Part shown: piece after piece, positions 1 through 6,741 of the stretch | Layout of the letters: each line of letters begins with the position of its first letter | Position numbering within the stretch: the first letter of the stretch is position 1 | Assembly (NCBI GenBank): GCA_003978455.1 | Contig: QNZT01000038.1 | Location: forward strand, 1 to 10,286 | From: Sulfurospirillum sp. | GTDB lineage: Bacteria; Campylobacterota; Campylobacteria; Campylobacterales; QNZT01 | Direction of reading: 5' to 3' | Length of the DNA: 10,286 bases | Notes under the pieces: model-generated | What the model saw: only the letters and a program-made list of their open reading frames with translations | Databases searched by the model: none | What the model was told of the DNA's origin: nothing | Position numbers and translations under genes: made by a program

Positions 1-479
1 ATCATCGAGACGGTCGCCGTCTTTTCGTAGAGGTCGGGGCGGTGGTTTTTGAGCCAGAGGAGGCGGGGGAGGGCGCCGAGGGCGAAGGTCTGCCCGGATC
101 TGGCGTAAAACGCCTCCTCGATGCCGGGAAACTCCTCTTTGAGTGCACGTACTTCGTCGGCGGCTCTGGCATCGACGTTGGCGACGCCCCAGAGTTCGTT
201 GCCTGCATGATCGTAGAGGACGATGCCTTCGCGCATGCTGGTGGCGCTGAGGGCGAGGATACTTTCGGGATCGACCGCCGCTTTTTCGACTGCTTCGCGG
301 ATGCAGGCTTTGGTTAGTTCCCAGTTGGTTGTGAAGTCAAAGCCCATGCTGTTGGATACGCCCGGCTCTTCGAGGTGGTGCCATTCGCGCTGCGCGATGG
401 AGATCTGGTTGCCTTCGGTGTCAAAGAGCAGGGCGCGGATGCTGCCCGTGCCCGCGTCGATCGCCAGTAGATATTTCAT
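1..479 (-). CDS. LsrK-like FGGY-family kinase (probable autoinducer-2 kinase), 3' end outside window
   Basis: Only the first 159 residues are inside the window. The gene starts at the ATG at 479-477 and is still open at position 1. The protein begins with the FGGY phosphate-binding motif DAGTGSIRALLFD (residues 8-20). It then shows SMREGIVLYD (81-90), NVDARAADEV (101-110) and SGQTFALGALPRLLWL (128-143). These blocks match, as I remember it, the N-terminal half of E. coli LsrK much more closely than generic xylulose or glycerol kinases. LsrK is the cytoplasmic ATP-dependent kinase that phosphorylates the signal AI-2 (open-chain DPD). A clear AAGGAG lies 5 bases before the ATG. The gene follows the class II aldolase after 9 bases, so it is almost certainly the third gene of one operon. 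AI-2 specificity is inferred from similarity. Another small keto-sugar substrate is possible, and the C-terminal ATP-binding domain cannot be checked here. Confidence 0.82.
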   Translation of the reverse strand, partial: MKYLLAIDAGTGSIRALLFDTEGNQISIAQREWHHLEEPGVSNSMGFDFTTNWELTKACIREAVEKAAVDPESILALSATSMREGIVLYDHAGNELWGVANVDARAADEVRALKEEFPGIEEAFYARSGQTFALGALPRLLWLKNHRPDLYEKTATVSM

Positions 480-488
480 GAAAGCTCC

Positions 489-1655
489 TTATTTTTTCAG
501 CTTTGCCTGCTCCAGTTCCCAGTACTCCATCTCGAAGCTTTCCGATTCACTGATACTCTGATAGCCTCCCAGTTTGTCGGCGCGGATGACCGCTTCCATC
601 GTATGGGTGACGATATCGTCGATGACGGTCGCCTCTTTTTCGTTTTTGCCGAAACTGACCACTCCGAAATCTCTGATCACGGCGTAGTTTGGGGCGGGAT
701 TAAGGCAGATCTCGTCGGTGGCGAAACGGTCGAAGTAGTCGATGTAGTCCGCTTTATACGCCTCCAGAGCTTCCATGATGTGCGCATCTTCGAGATAGAG
801 CGGGGTGCGTTTGGTGCGGATGATGTGCTCGGGTGTCAGGACACCGCGGCTGACTGCCTCTTTGCCGAGTGAGGCGTAGTAGCGTGCCAGCGGCGTGTTG
901 TTGATCTGCATCGTTACCGGATAGCCCTTCTCGCGGCTTATGATCTCCTGCAATGCTTCGGTATCGAACGGTTTTTTGGGTGTGTCGGGGATCTGCAGCG
1001 GCGCGTGCTCGTCGAGATAGCTTTCGGCGCGTTGTACGGCGTCGATCATCTTGTCGTAGGAGCGTTTGGCATCGTCGTCGAAGGTGAAGATACCGTGGTG
1101 GTGGAGGATGATCCCGCCGCACTTCTCCCAGTCGAGGTTTTTGCTCATCTCATGAATCGTTTTGGCGAGGATGAAGCCCGGCATCACATAGGGGACGATC
1201 AGAAAGTCGGGGTAGAGCGCTTCGATGATCGCTTCGCCCCTTTTGGAGTTGGAGATCGTCACGACGGCATCGGCGTGGGTGTGATCGACAAATCTGAAGG
1301 GGATGATCGTATGCAGGATCGCTTCGACGGAGGGGTTGGGGGCGCTTTTGTCTATCATCGCCTCTTTCTGCTGCCGTACCATTTCGCTGTCGGTGAGGCT
1401 CTCGCGGGTAGCCATCTCTTTAAGCCTGTCGAGCTTGACGGGGGCGAAGCCCTCGCGTTGGATGGTGGAGAGATCCCAGCCGCTCCCCTTGACGAAGAGG
1501 ATTTCTTCGTCCCCGACGCGCTCCTTGACGGAGGTGTTACCGCCGCCGTGGAGCACCAGCCGGTCATCCTGCCCCAGCAGGTTGGAGGTGTAGACCCTCA
1601 GATCGAGGGTGTCTTTGCACTTTGCCGCTTCGGCATCGCTCCAGCGGTTTCTCAT
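489..1655 (-). CDS. Stand-alone class II aldolase domain (COG3347/RhaE-type, without the usual SDR half)
   Basis: The protein has 388 residues, using the ATG at 1655-1653. This start overlaps the stop of the upstream gene as ATGA, so longer readings into that gene are unlikely. It has class II aldolase hallmarks: GGGNTS (37-42), KGSGWD (56-61), Glu111 as a possible acid/base, the metal-binding pair H125 and H127 in DHTHAD, and a histidine run HHHG (185-188). Such enzymes cleave phosphorylated ketoses using a divalent metal, typically Zn. The closest family I recognise is the aldolase half of the bifunctional aldolase/short-chain dehydrogenase proteins (RhaE or YuxG type, near 680-700 residues). 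The protein stops right after EYWELEQAKL, which in the fusions is the linker just before the dehydrogenase. The domain arrangement is therefore complete for the aldolase and lacks the reductase entirely. The substrate is unknown. Its place between an LsrG-like protein and an LsrK-like kinase suggests a phosphorylated small keto-sugar such as an AI-2 derivative. Confidence 0.85.
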   Translation of the reverse strand: MRNRWSDAEAAKCKDTLDLRVYTSNLLGQDDRLVLHGGGNTSVKERVGDEEILFVKGSGWDLSTIQREGFAPVKLDRLKEMATRESLTDSEMVRQQKEAMIDKSAPNPSVEAILHTIIPFRFVDHTHADAVVTISNSKRGEAIIEALYPDFLIVPYVMPGFILAKTIHEMSKNLDWEKCGGIILHHHGIFTFDDDAKRSYDKMIDAVQRAESYLDEHAPLQIPDTPKKPFDTEALQEIISREKGYPVTMQINNTPLARYYASLGKEAVSRGVLTPEHIIRTKRTPLYLEDAHIMEALEAYKADYIDYFDRFATDEICLNPAPNYAVIRDFGVVSFGKNEKEATVIDDIVTHTMEAVIRADKLGGYQSISESESFEMEYWELEQAKLKK

Positions 1656-1939
1656 CCGAGTACTTCCAGCTCGTCGGTGTACTTCTTCTCGCAGTAGGGT
1701 TCGTAGCTCGATTTGTAGATTTTGTAGTGGGGAGAGTTTTTGTGCCCCTCGAGCGCCGCTTCGTCTCTCCATGTCTCAACCGCCATAAATTTGCGCGGGT
1801 TGTTTTCGTACTGGAAGATTTCGTAAAAGATACAGCCATCCTCGGCTTTAGAGGGTTTGACCATAGCGGAGAGGAGTTCTTTCATCTTCGCTTCCTCTCC
1901 CTCTTTGGCGATGAATGTGACGCGTTTGGTGATTGTCAT
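1652..1939 (-). CDS. ABM-domain small protein (putative quinol monooxygenase / LsrG-like)
   Basis: The 95-residue protein is a single antibiotic-biosynthesis-monooxygenase (ABM) ferredoxin-like domain. Visible family features are the first strand TKRVTFIAKEG (4-14), FYEIFQYENNP (38-48), and the block FMAVETWRDEAALEGH (51-66) followed by KNSPHYK, including the conserved His in the EGH and PHY segments. The family includes YgiN-type quinol monooxygenases and LsrG, which isomerises phospho-AI-2. The start at 1939 has an AAAGGA ribosome-binding site about six bases upstream. Its TGA overlaps the aldolase ATG, so the two are probably translationally coupled and this is the first gene of the operon. 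The kinase neighbour favours the LsrG-like role, but sequence alone does not separate LsrG from YgiN types. A 26-bp inverted repeat lies 36 bases upstream of the start. Confidence 0.82.
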   Translation of the reverse strand: MTITKRVTFIAKEGEEAKMKELLSAMVKPSKAEDGCIFYEIFQYENNPRKFMAVETWRDEAALEGHKNSPHYKIYKSSYEPYCEKKYTDELEVLG

Positions 1940-1974
1940 GATGGTTCCTTTAAAGTTTGAATGTTATTTGGCAT

Positions 1975-2049
1975 AGTTTACATATTCTTTAAAAAAGAGG
2001 ACAAATCCTCCCTTCGGTCTGAGCCTCTTTTTTAAAGAATATGTAAACT
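1975..2049. repeat. Perfect 26-bp inverted repeat with 23-base loop
   Basis: Bases 1975-2000 are exactly the reverse complement of 2024-2049 (26 of 26 pairs), with a 23-base loop at 2001-2023. The arms are AT-rich outside (around TTTACATATTCTTTAAA) and end in GAGG/CCTC at the loop. Pairing stops sharply at both ends. It lies between the HAD remnant and the start of the aldolase/kinase operon. It could be a regulator-binding site, a 5' leader hairpin, a terminator or a small mobile-element relic. I see no target-site duplication and no transposase. Confidence 0.9.
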
Positions 2050-2079
2050 CTTCTGAGATGTTAAAAACAGTATCGTAAA

Positions 2080-2102
2080 TTTTAGAGGTTTTCCTCTTAA
2101 AA
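2080..2102 (-). terminator. Small stem-loop just after the HAD remnant
   Basis: Read on the minus strand, TTTTAAGAGG, AAAA and CCTCTAAAA form a nine-pair stem with one bulged A and a four-base loop, directly after the TAG of the HAD remnant. The position fits a terminator, but there is no good T-run after the stem, so the call is tentative. Confidence 0.4.
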
Positions 2103-2270
2103 CTACATCAGCACAGAGGGGAGTGCGGTGACATCGGGTAATATGACATCCGGTTGGATCCTCTTATCCCGATTCTCGGGCTGAAATTTGTCCGTTTTGA
2201 CAAGTGCCGCGCGAAGACCTGCATCCATCGCCCCTTTGATATCGAACAACAGACCTTTGATCGTTTTCAT
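2103..2270 (-). pseudogene. Remnant of a HAD-IIA (LHPP-like) phosphatase gene with a large internal deletion
   Basis: The 55-residue frame joins the two ends of a HAD hydrolase of about 250 residues. Residues 1-11 (MKTIKGLLFDI) are the start of motif I, where the catalytic DxDG should follow. From residue 12 on (KGAMDAGLRAALVKT, then DKFQPEN) the protein is the C-terminal motif IV region of the HAD-IIA/LHPP family, where the expected text is GDDxxxDIxGAxxAGLxxxLVKTGKF. Everything between is missing: the nucleophile aspartates, the cap domain, and motifs II and III. The frame is kept across the junction. The usual KTGKF is KTDKF here, which suggests further decay. A TATAAT hexamer at 2312-2307 (minus strand) lies about 30 bases upstream of the ATG, so the remnant may still be transcribed. 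It cannot be an active phosphatase. Confidence 0.8.
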
Positions 2271-2306
2271 GAAACTGCTTCTGATAAGGATATGATATTT
2301 TCCTAT

Positions 2307-2312
2307 ATTATA
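2307..2312 (-). promoter_or_regulatory. Candidate -10 box for the HAD remnant
   Basis: On the minus strand the bases read TATAAT, with a TG directly in front. A start about seven bases downstream would leave a leader near 30 bases before the ATG at 2270. No convincing -35 box is seen, which is usual for sigma-70 promoters in Campylobacterota. Confidence 0.4.
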
Positions 2313-2315
2313 CAA

Positions 2316-2720
2316 TACAACGGCAGGAATTTTGTGAAAGTTATGTCGAATGGGTGTTATAAAATTAAAATAGTTGAATTTGACACTTCATAAACTTATT
2401 AAAATTGATAGAAAGAGGTGTACAGAGACTCTTTTTGATCTTTTGGGAAGCACAAATAGTACATAAAATATATTTTGTCACCTCTTTTGGAAAAAACTAT
2501 TTAAAAGAAGTTTAACGTTTTGCTGATTTTTCACTAACATGGTGTCTGAATCAAAAACGGTACAGCAAAATCCTTATATATAATGTATAGGGTATTATCT
2601 GAATAATGAGTTTTTATATAATCAATTCTAATAGCTTATAAAGATATAAATAAAATATATTGTACCAAATATAGGAAAGTAAACAGATAGTAAATAAAAT
2701 TTAAAAAATCTTAAGAAAAA
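2316..2720. other. AT-rich intergenic region upstream of the porin
   Basis: No coding frame or RNA gene can be supported in these roughly 400 bases. The region holds a 9-bp inverted repeat (2412-2420 with 2479-2487, AAAGAGGTG/CACCTCTTT). It also holds a 15-base string at 2474-2488 that recurs just after the porin terminator. Two extra TATAAT hexamers (2579-2584 and 2617-2622) could be alternative promoters or chance in AT-rich DNA. Confidence 0.6.
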
Positions 2721-2725
2721 TGCGT

Positions 2726-2764
2726 TATAATTTCACTTGTAATTGATTTAAAAACAAAAAGGAG
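2726..2764 (+). promoter_or_regulatory. Porin promoter -10 (TATAAT) and ribosome-binding site
   Basis: TATAAT at 2726-2731 is preceded by runs of T and A (from about 2700) in the periodic style of Campylobacterota sigma-70 promoters, with no clear -35 box. Transcription from about 2738 would give a leader of about 30 bases. AAGGAG at 2759-2764 sits five bases before the ATG, a strong ribosome-binding site that fits a highly expressed outer-membrane protein. Confidence 0.7.
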
Positions 2765-2769
2765 TTGGA

Positions 2770-4065
2770 ATGAAAATTACCAAACTAAGTTTAGCTGCAT
2801 TGGCAGTAGCGAGTTTTACAAGTAGTGCAATGGCAATGGATCTTAGCAGTGTCACTGTTAAGCCTTATGCTGAGGCGAAGTTGTACTACGAAGCAACAGA
2901 TATGAACGGAAATGATCTGTTTCATAAAGACGCAGCAGGTGGTCAGGCGTTATTGACTGCTGGTGTAACCGGTAAATTTGACAGTTGCTGGGGATATGGT
3001 TTTGAGTACAATGTAGCTGATACACTTGGACTTGAAAACAACCTTGTTTCACATGTTAGAATGGGGGCGGGTATCGGTAGAACTGCTCTTGATACACAAA
3101 ACTGGGCATCTCAGGCATATGTAACATATAGTCCTTGCGGCACTATTCTCTCAAATACTACATTCAAGATCGGTCGCCAGTTCCTGGATACACCTCTTGC
3201 ATTTACTGAAAGATGGAACCTTGCGCCAAATAGTTTTGATGCGATCGTTGTATTGAATCAGGATATCAAAAATGTAACACTTGTCGGTGCATATGTTGGT
3301 AAAGGAAATGGTGTAAAAGTTGCTGTCTCCAATGCAGACAAGTTTGAGGGTTATGGTACAAATGCTGCACATCCAAATGGTGGTAGAGGCGCTTATGCTG
3401 TCGGTGCTTTAACTAAGCTTGTTGATGGTTTACCTATCAATCTTTGGTACTATGATGTTGTAGGTTCAGCAGATGCTTTCTGGGCTGATGCAGCATTTAC
3501 ATACAATATGGCTGATGATATGGCATTTGACATTGGTGCACAGTATGGTTCTATTATGCCAAAAGGTGCTGTCGAAGCTGCGCTTCCAGGTGTCGGTGAT
3601 ACCAATGGTTTTGGTGTTAAAATCGGTACAAAAATCGGTATGTTTAACGTAATGGCTGCATACTCAAGTGTAGATGATGATAGTGGAAAAGCTAAAGTCG
3701 CACTTGCAAATACAGCAACAATGAGTAATAGTGTTGGCGGTAAAAAAACCAAACTATACACAGCAGGTATCTACACAGATGGTACAGGTGTAGCAGTTCC
3801 CGGTTCAGATGCGTATAAAGTTAAAGCTTCTGCCAAGGTTGACGGTATCGGTAAATTTATCGCACAGTATGTAGTATGTGAAAATGATAATAACCTTGCG
3901 ATGCAAAATGTCAGTGAGCTAGATGTGATCTATGCTACAAAACTTGCAGGAATCAATACAAAACTGATCTATATGGCCAGAAGTATCGACGAAGGCAAAA
4001 TTGCAAATGCAGGTTTAAAAGACGATACACAACACGTGAGAATTATTCTCTCTAAAAAATTCTAA
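2770..4065 (+). CDS. Opr-type outer-membrane porin (major porin candidate)
   Basis: The 431-residue protein starts with a Sec signal peptide: a lysine-containing N-end, a hydrophobic core at residues 6-16, and a likely cut after AMA at 20-22. The mature part is rich in Gly, Ala, Asn and Asp with alternating hydrophobic positions typical of beta strands. It ends in VRIILSKKF, a terminal strand with the C-terminal Phe used for insertion into the outer membrane by the BAM complex. The segment GRQFLDTPLAF (136-146) followed by NSFDAIV (154-160) resembles the channel-region signature of the Opr/OprD-like porins common in Campylobacterota. There are three cysteines (C73, C123, C370); C73 and C123 could form a disulfide in the oxidising periplasm. 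The gene stands alone, with its own promoter and a strong terminator. Substrate selectivity cannot be read from the sequence. Confidence 0.85.
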   Translation: MKITKLSLAALAVASFTSSAMAMDLSSVTVKPYAEAKLYYEATDMNGNDLFHKDAAGGQALLTAGVTGKFDSCWGYGFEYNVADTLGLENNLVSHVRMGAGIGRTALDTQNWASQAYVTYSPCGTILSNTTFKIGRQFLDTPLAFTERWNLAPNSFDAIVVLNQDIKNVTLVGAYVGKGNGVKVAVSNADKFEGYGTNAAHPNGGRGAYAVGALTKLVDGLPINLWYYDVVGSADAFWADAAFTYNMADDMAFDIGAQYGSIMPKGAVEAALPGVGDTNGFGVKIGTKIGMFNVMAAYSSVDDDSGKAKVALANTATMSNSVGGKKTKLYTAGIYTDGTGVAVPGSDAYKVKASAKVDGIGKFIAQYVVCENDNNLAMQNVSELDVIYATKLAGINTKLIYMARSIDEGKIANAGLKDDTQHVRIILSKKF

Positions 4066-4091
4066 TTCCCGCATTAGAAAATCTCCTCTTG

Positions 4092-4124
4092 GACAAAGGG
4101 CTTTTGCCCTTTGTCACCTCTTTT
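4092..4124 (+). terminator. Rho-independent terminator of the porin gene
   Basis: GACAAAGGGC (4092-4101), a TTTT loop, and GCCCTTTGTC (4106-4115) make a perfect 10-bp stem, followed by ACCTCTTTT. It lies 27 bases after the porin stop and next to the end of the convergent gene at 4123, so it may stop transcription from both sides. Confidence 0.85.
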
Positions 4125-4659
4125 AAAACACGATAAACAGTTCTGTTACGACTAGGATCGCAAACAGTATGTTGAAAAACATCTTCTCTCTTTTTAAAAA
4201 CGCTTTTCTGAAACGCTTGATTGAATCTCCCCGTCCGCTTCTGGTGATCATCCCGCCTGTAAAGTGTGCTTTGTGTACTTCAAGACTTTCGATCTGTTTC
4301 TGTGTCAGAGGATTTTTGCCTTGTGAAACGAGAAAGAGGGAGTATTGGCGGTTGAGAAACTGCGCTACTTTGTCGTTTAGCTGTTGGTCGGATTCCAGTT
4401 TTTCGAGTGCATTTGCCACGATGGCACGCGCTTTGAGGATATTGATGCCCAGAGCGATATGCAGTATCAATGCAAAGAGTGTCAGGTTGGGGTGAAAAGG
4501 CAGTGTCAGAAAGTAACCAAACAGCATCGCGAAAAAGACAAACACAAACGTCGTTATATCGAAGCGGTTGATGACGCGGTAGGGACTCAGGTCGATATCG
4601 GTAGCGATATCCAGCCAGGATTGGTAATCTCTCATTTGTTTTTTGATAGCGGTAAACAT
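4123..4659 (-). CDS. Membrane protein of unknown function, three predicted helices
   Basis: I do not recognise a family. The ATG at 4659 gives 178 residues and has GAGGTG just upstream. A TTG six codons earlier (4677) is open in frame but has no ribosome-binding site, so 4659 is preferred. Two hydrophobic segments lie in the first third (around FVFVFFAMLFGYFLTL and LTLFALILHIALGI, roughly residues 38-75). A third sits at the very C-terminus (MFFNILFAILVVTELFIVF). Between them is a charged cytoplasmic-looking section of about 85 residues with a probable helical stretch (ALEKLESDQQLNDKVAQFL) and a basic patch (SIKRFRKAFLKREK). The gene is divergent from ligA and convergent with the porin, so the neighbours give no functional hint. 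Confidence 0.7.
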   Translation of the reverse strand: MFTAIKKQMRDYQSWLDIATDIDLSPYRVINRFDITTFVFVFFAMLFGYFLTLPFHPNLTLFALILHIALGINILKARAIVANALEKLESDQQLNDKVAQFLNRQYSLFLVSQGKNPLTQKQIESLEVHKAHFTGGMITRSGRGDSIKRFRKAFLKREKMFFNILFAILVVTELFIVF

Positions 4660-4745
4660 GGGCACCTCGTATTTCAAGTTGTAAAGAAGATCGGCAAATC
4701 TTGTGAAAAGTCAAGAAAAATAGAATTTTTTTTGTAAAAAAATAG

Positions 4746-4751
4746 TATGAT
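4746..4751 (+). promoter_or_regulatory. Candidate -10 box of ligA
   Basis: TATGAT at 4746-4751 follows a strongly AT-rich run (T-rich 4726-4733, A-rich 4736-4742). Transcription would start near 4758, which leaves about 25 bases before the ATG at 4783. This supports that start over the in-frame ATG at 4747, which lies inside the hexamer. Confidence 0.5.
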
Positions 4752-4782
4752 CTTTTTACAGAAAGAAGCAGACAGGAAGAAG

Positions 4783-6741
4783 ATGACACCTGAACAATAC
4801 AAAGAGAAAGTAGCGCTACTCAAAAAATACGCCCACGCATACTATGTCGAAGACAACCCTATGGTGCCCGATGAAGTCTATGACAAACTCTATCGTGAAG
4901 TAGAACAATTTGAAGAGCTGCATCCCGATCTTATACTCCCTGACTCTCCTACACAGCGTGTTGGAGGGGAGCTTTTGAAAGGTTTCAAAAAGGCGAAGCA
5001 TATCAAACGTATGTGGAGTATGGAAGATGTGTTCAATCATGAAGAGTTGGTGGAGTGGATCGCCAGGGTGGAGAAAAACGTCGATAAAAAACCTACCTAC
5101 TACTGTGAACCGAAGTTTGACGGCGCAAGTCTGAATCTGATCTATGAAAACGGGCTTTTGAAACAAGCGATCACCCGGGGTGACGGGATAGAGGGTGAAG
5201 ATGTGACGGCAAACGCCAGAACGATCCGTTCTATACCTATCCGTATCGATTATCATGAACTGATTGAAATCCGCGGGGAAGTGGTCATACGCAAAGATGA
5301 TTTTGATGAGGTGAACAAAGAGCGTATTGAAGCGGGTGAAGCTGTCTTTGCCAATCCCAGAAATGCTGCAGCAGGCAGTCTGCGCCAGCTTGATCCGAAG
5401 GTAACTGCCAAAAGAAGGCTCTTCTTTTACCCTTGGGGTGTTGGTGAAAACAAGCTCGATTTTCCGCTGTTGAGCCAGACGATGCAGTTTGTTTACAAAC
5501 TCGGGTTTATCGAACCTCCCTTTCATGACAAGTGCACCGATGTGGAGTGTATCGAAAAAGAGTATGAAAAAACTGTCAATATGCGTGACACTTACCCTGT
5601 CATGATGGATGGGATGGTTGTGAAAGTGGATGAAATCGCACTTCAGGAGGTTCTGGGCTACACGGTCAAGTTTCCGCGCTGGATGTGTGCCTACAAGTTT
5701 CCCGCGGTGGAGAAGATGACACGGATCAAAGATATATTGCTACAGGTGGGGCGTACAGGTGTGGTGACGCCCGTGGCGGTGCTGGAACCGGTAGAGATCG
5801 AAGGTGTCGTCGTCGAGAGGGCGACGCTGCACAACTTTGACGAGATAGAGCGTAAAGATGTACGCATCGGAGATACCGTCATCATCATCCGAAGCGGCGA
5901 TGTGATCCCCAAGATCACCAAAGTACTGACGCAGTACCGCACCGGCAGCGAGAAGAAGATAGCGCGACCGACACACTGTCCGGTGTGCGGCAAAGAGCTG
6001 CTGGACGAAGGGGCGCTCATCAAATGCCAGAACCTTGACTGCCCCGCACGGGTGGTCAATTCGATCATCTACTTCGCTTCCAAACAGTGTTTGAATATCG
6101 AGGGGCTGGGCAAAAAAATCGTCGAACAGCTCTATGAAGCGGGACTGGTGAAAAGTCTGCCGGATATTTTCTATCTGACAGAAGAGAAACTGTTGCAGCT
6201 GGAGGGGTTCAAACACAAAAAAGCGCAAAACCTTTTGCGCGCTATCGCAGCGGTCAAAGGTGCTCCGTGCTGGCGGTTTGTCAATGCCCTGGGAATCGAG
6301 CATATCGGAGAGGTGGCGAGCAAGAAAGTGTGTGAAACTTTTGGGCTGGCGTTTGTCAATGCGACCAAAGAGGAGCTGCTGAAGATCGAGGGATTTGGAG
6401 AGGAGATGGCAGAGTCTCTGATAGAGTTTGTACGTGTCAACAGAGTATTGATCGACAAACTTATCACCCTGATAGAGCCCTCCGAACCGGAGAAAAAAGA
6501 GATCAAAGAGTCCACTTTTACCGGTAAAACAGTGGTACTGACTGGAAGCATGTCCAAACCGCGAAGCGAGATCAAAGCGCTTCTGGAGTCGATGGGTGCC
6601 AAAGTGACTAATACCGTCTCCAAAAAGACAGACTTTGTGATCTACGGTGAAGACCCCGGCAGCAAATATGAAAAAGCGAAAGCGCTGGGTGTACCTCTCC
6701 TCACCGAAGAGGAGATGAACGCGATGATCAAAGGTTCATGA
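4783..6741 (+). CDS. ligA: NAD-dependent DNA ligase LigA
   Basis: LigA seals nicks in DNA during replication and repair, using NAD+ to adenylate an active-site lysine. The start at 4783 gives 652 residues, the usual length, with AGGA a few bases upstream. Domains in order (numbering from this start) are as follows. The Ia/NAD-binding part is N-terminal, with YYVEDNPMVPDEVYDKL (20-36). The adenylation domain has the active lysine K111 in EPKFDG. The OB fold surrounds VGRTGVVTPVAVLEPV (322-337). The zinc finger has C399, C402, C415 and C420. Helix-hairpin-helix repeats include FVNALGIEHIGE (499-510). The C-terminal BRCT domain (about 577-652) contains FTGKTVVLTGSM. All key residues seen are intact. 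The variant MWSMEDVF (77-84) replaces the more common ML-S-L-type text, which I associate with Campylobacterota. It overlaps the next gene by four bases. Confidence 0.97.
   Translation: MTPEQYKEKVALLKKYAHAYYVEDNPMVPDEVYDKLYREVEQFEELHPDLILPDSPTQRVGGELLKGFKKAKHIKRMWSMEDVFNHEELVEWIARVEKNVDKKPTYYCEPKFDGASLNLIYENGLLKQAITRGDGIEGEDVTANARTIRSIPIRIDYHELIEIRGEVVIRKDDFDEVNKERIEAGEAVFANPRNAAAGSLRQLDPKVTAKRRLFFYPWGVGENKLDFPLLSQTMQFVYKLGFIEPPFHDKCTDVECIEKEYEKTVNMRDTYPVMMDGMVVKVDEIALQEVLGYTVKFPRWMCAYKFPAVEKMTRIKDILLQVGRTGVVTPVAVLEPVEIEGVVVERATLHNFDEIERKDVRIGDTVIIIRSGDVIPKITKVLTQYRTGSEKKIARPTHCPVCGKELLDEGALIKCQNLDCPARVVNSIIYFASKQCLNIEGLGKKIVEQLYEAGLVKSLPDIFYLTEEKLLQLEGFKHKKAQNLLRAIAAVKGAPCWRFVNALGIEHIGEVASKKVCETFGLAFVNATKEELLKIEGFGEEMAESLIEFVRVNRVLIDKLITLIEPSEPEKKEIKESTFTGKTVVLTGSMSKPRSEIKALLESMGAKVTNTVSKKTDFVIYGEDPGSKYEKAKALGVPLLTEEEMNAMIKGS

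Noticed and set aside
1005..1697. A 230-codon open frame on the plus strand opposite the aldolase
   Set aside because: It is an antisense shadow of a GC-rich gene and has no family motif or ribosome-binding site.
1656..1772. A longer aldolase reading that starts at 1772
   Set aside because: These 39 extra codons overlap the ABM gene in another frame and do not resemble the aldolase family. The ATGA junction at 1655 is the natural start.
1975..2049. The inverted repeat as the two ends of an insertion sequence or as a CRISPR unit
   Set aside because: The spacer is only 23 bases, there is no transposase, no flanking target duplication, and no further repeat copies in the window.
2154..2393. 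A 79-codon plus-strand frame over the HAD remnant and its upstream region
   Set aside because: It is mostly the complement of the HAD remnant and has no recognisable features.
4660..4677. A TTG start six codons upstream for the membrane protein gene
   Set aside because: It has no ribosome-binding site, while the ATG at 4659 has GAGGTG.
4747..4782. An upstream ATG that would add 12 residues to LigA
   Set aside because: It has no ribosome-binding site, lies inside the likely -10 box, and adds residues not typical of LigA. The ATG at 4783 has AGGA upstream.
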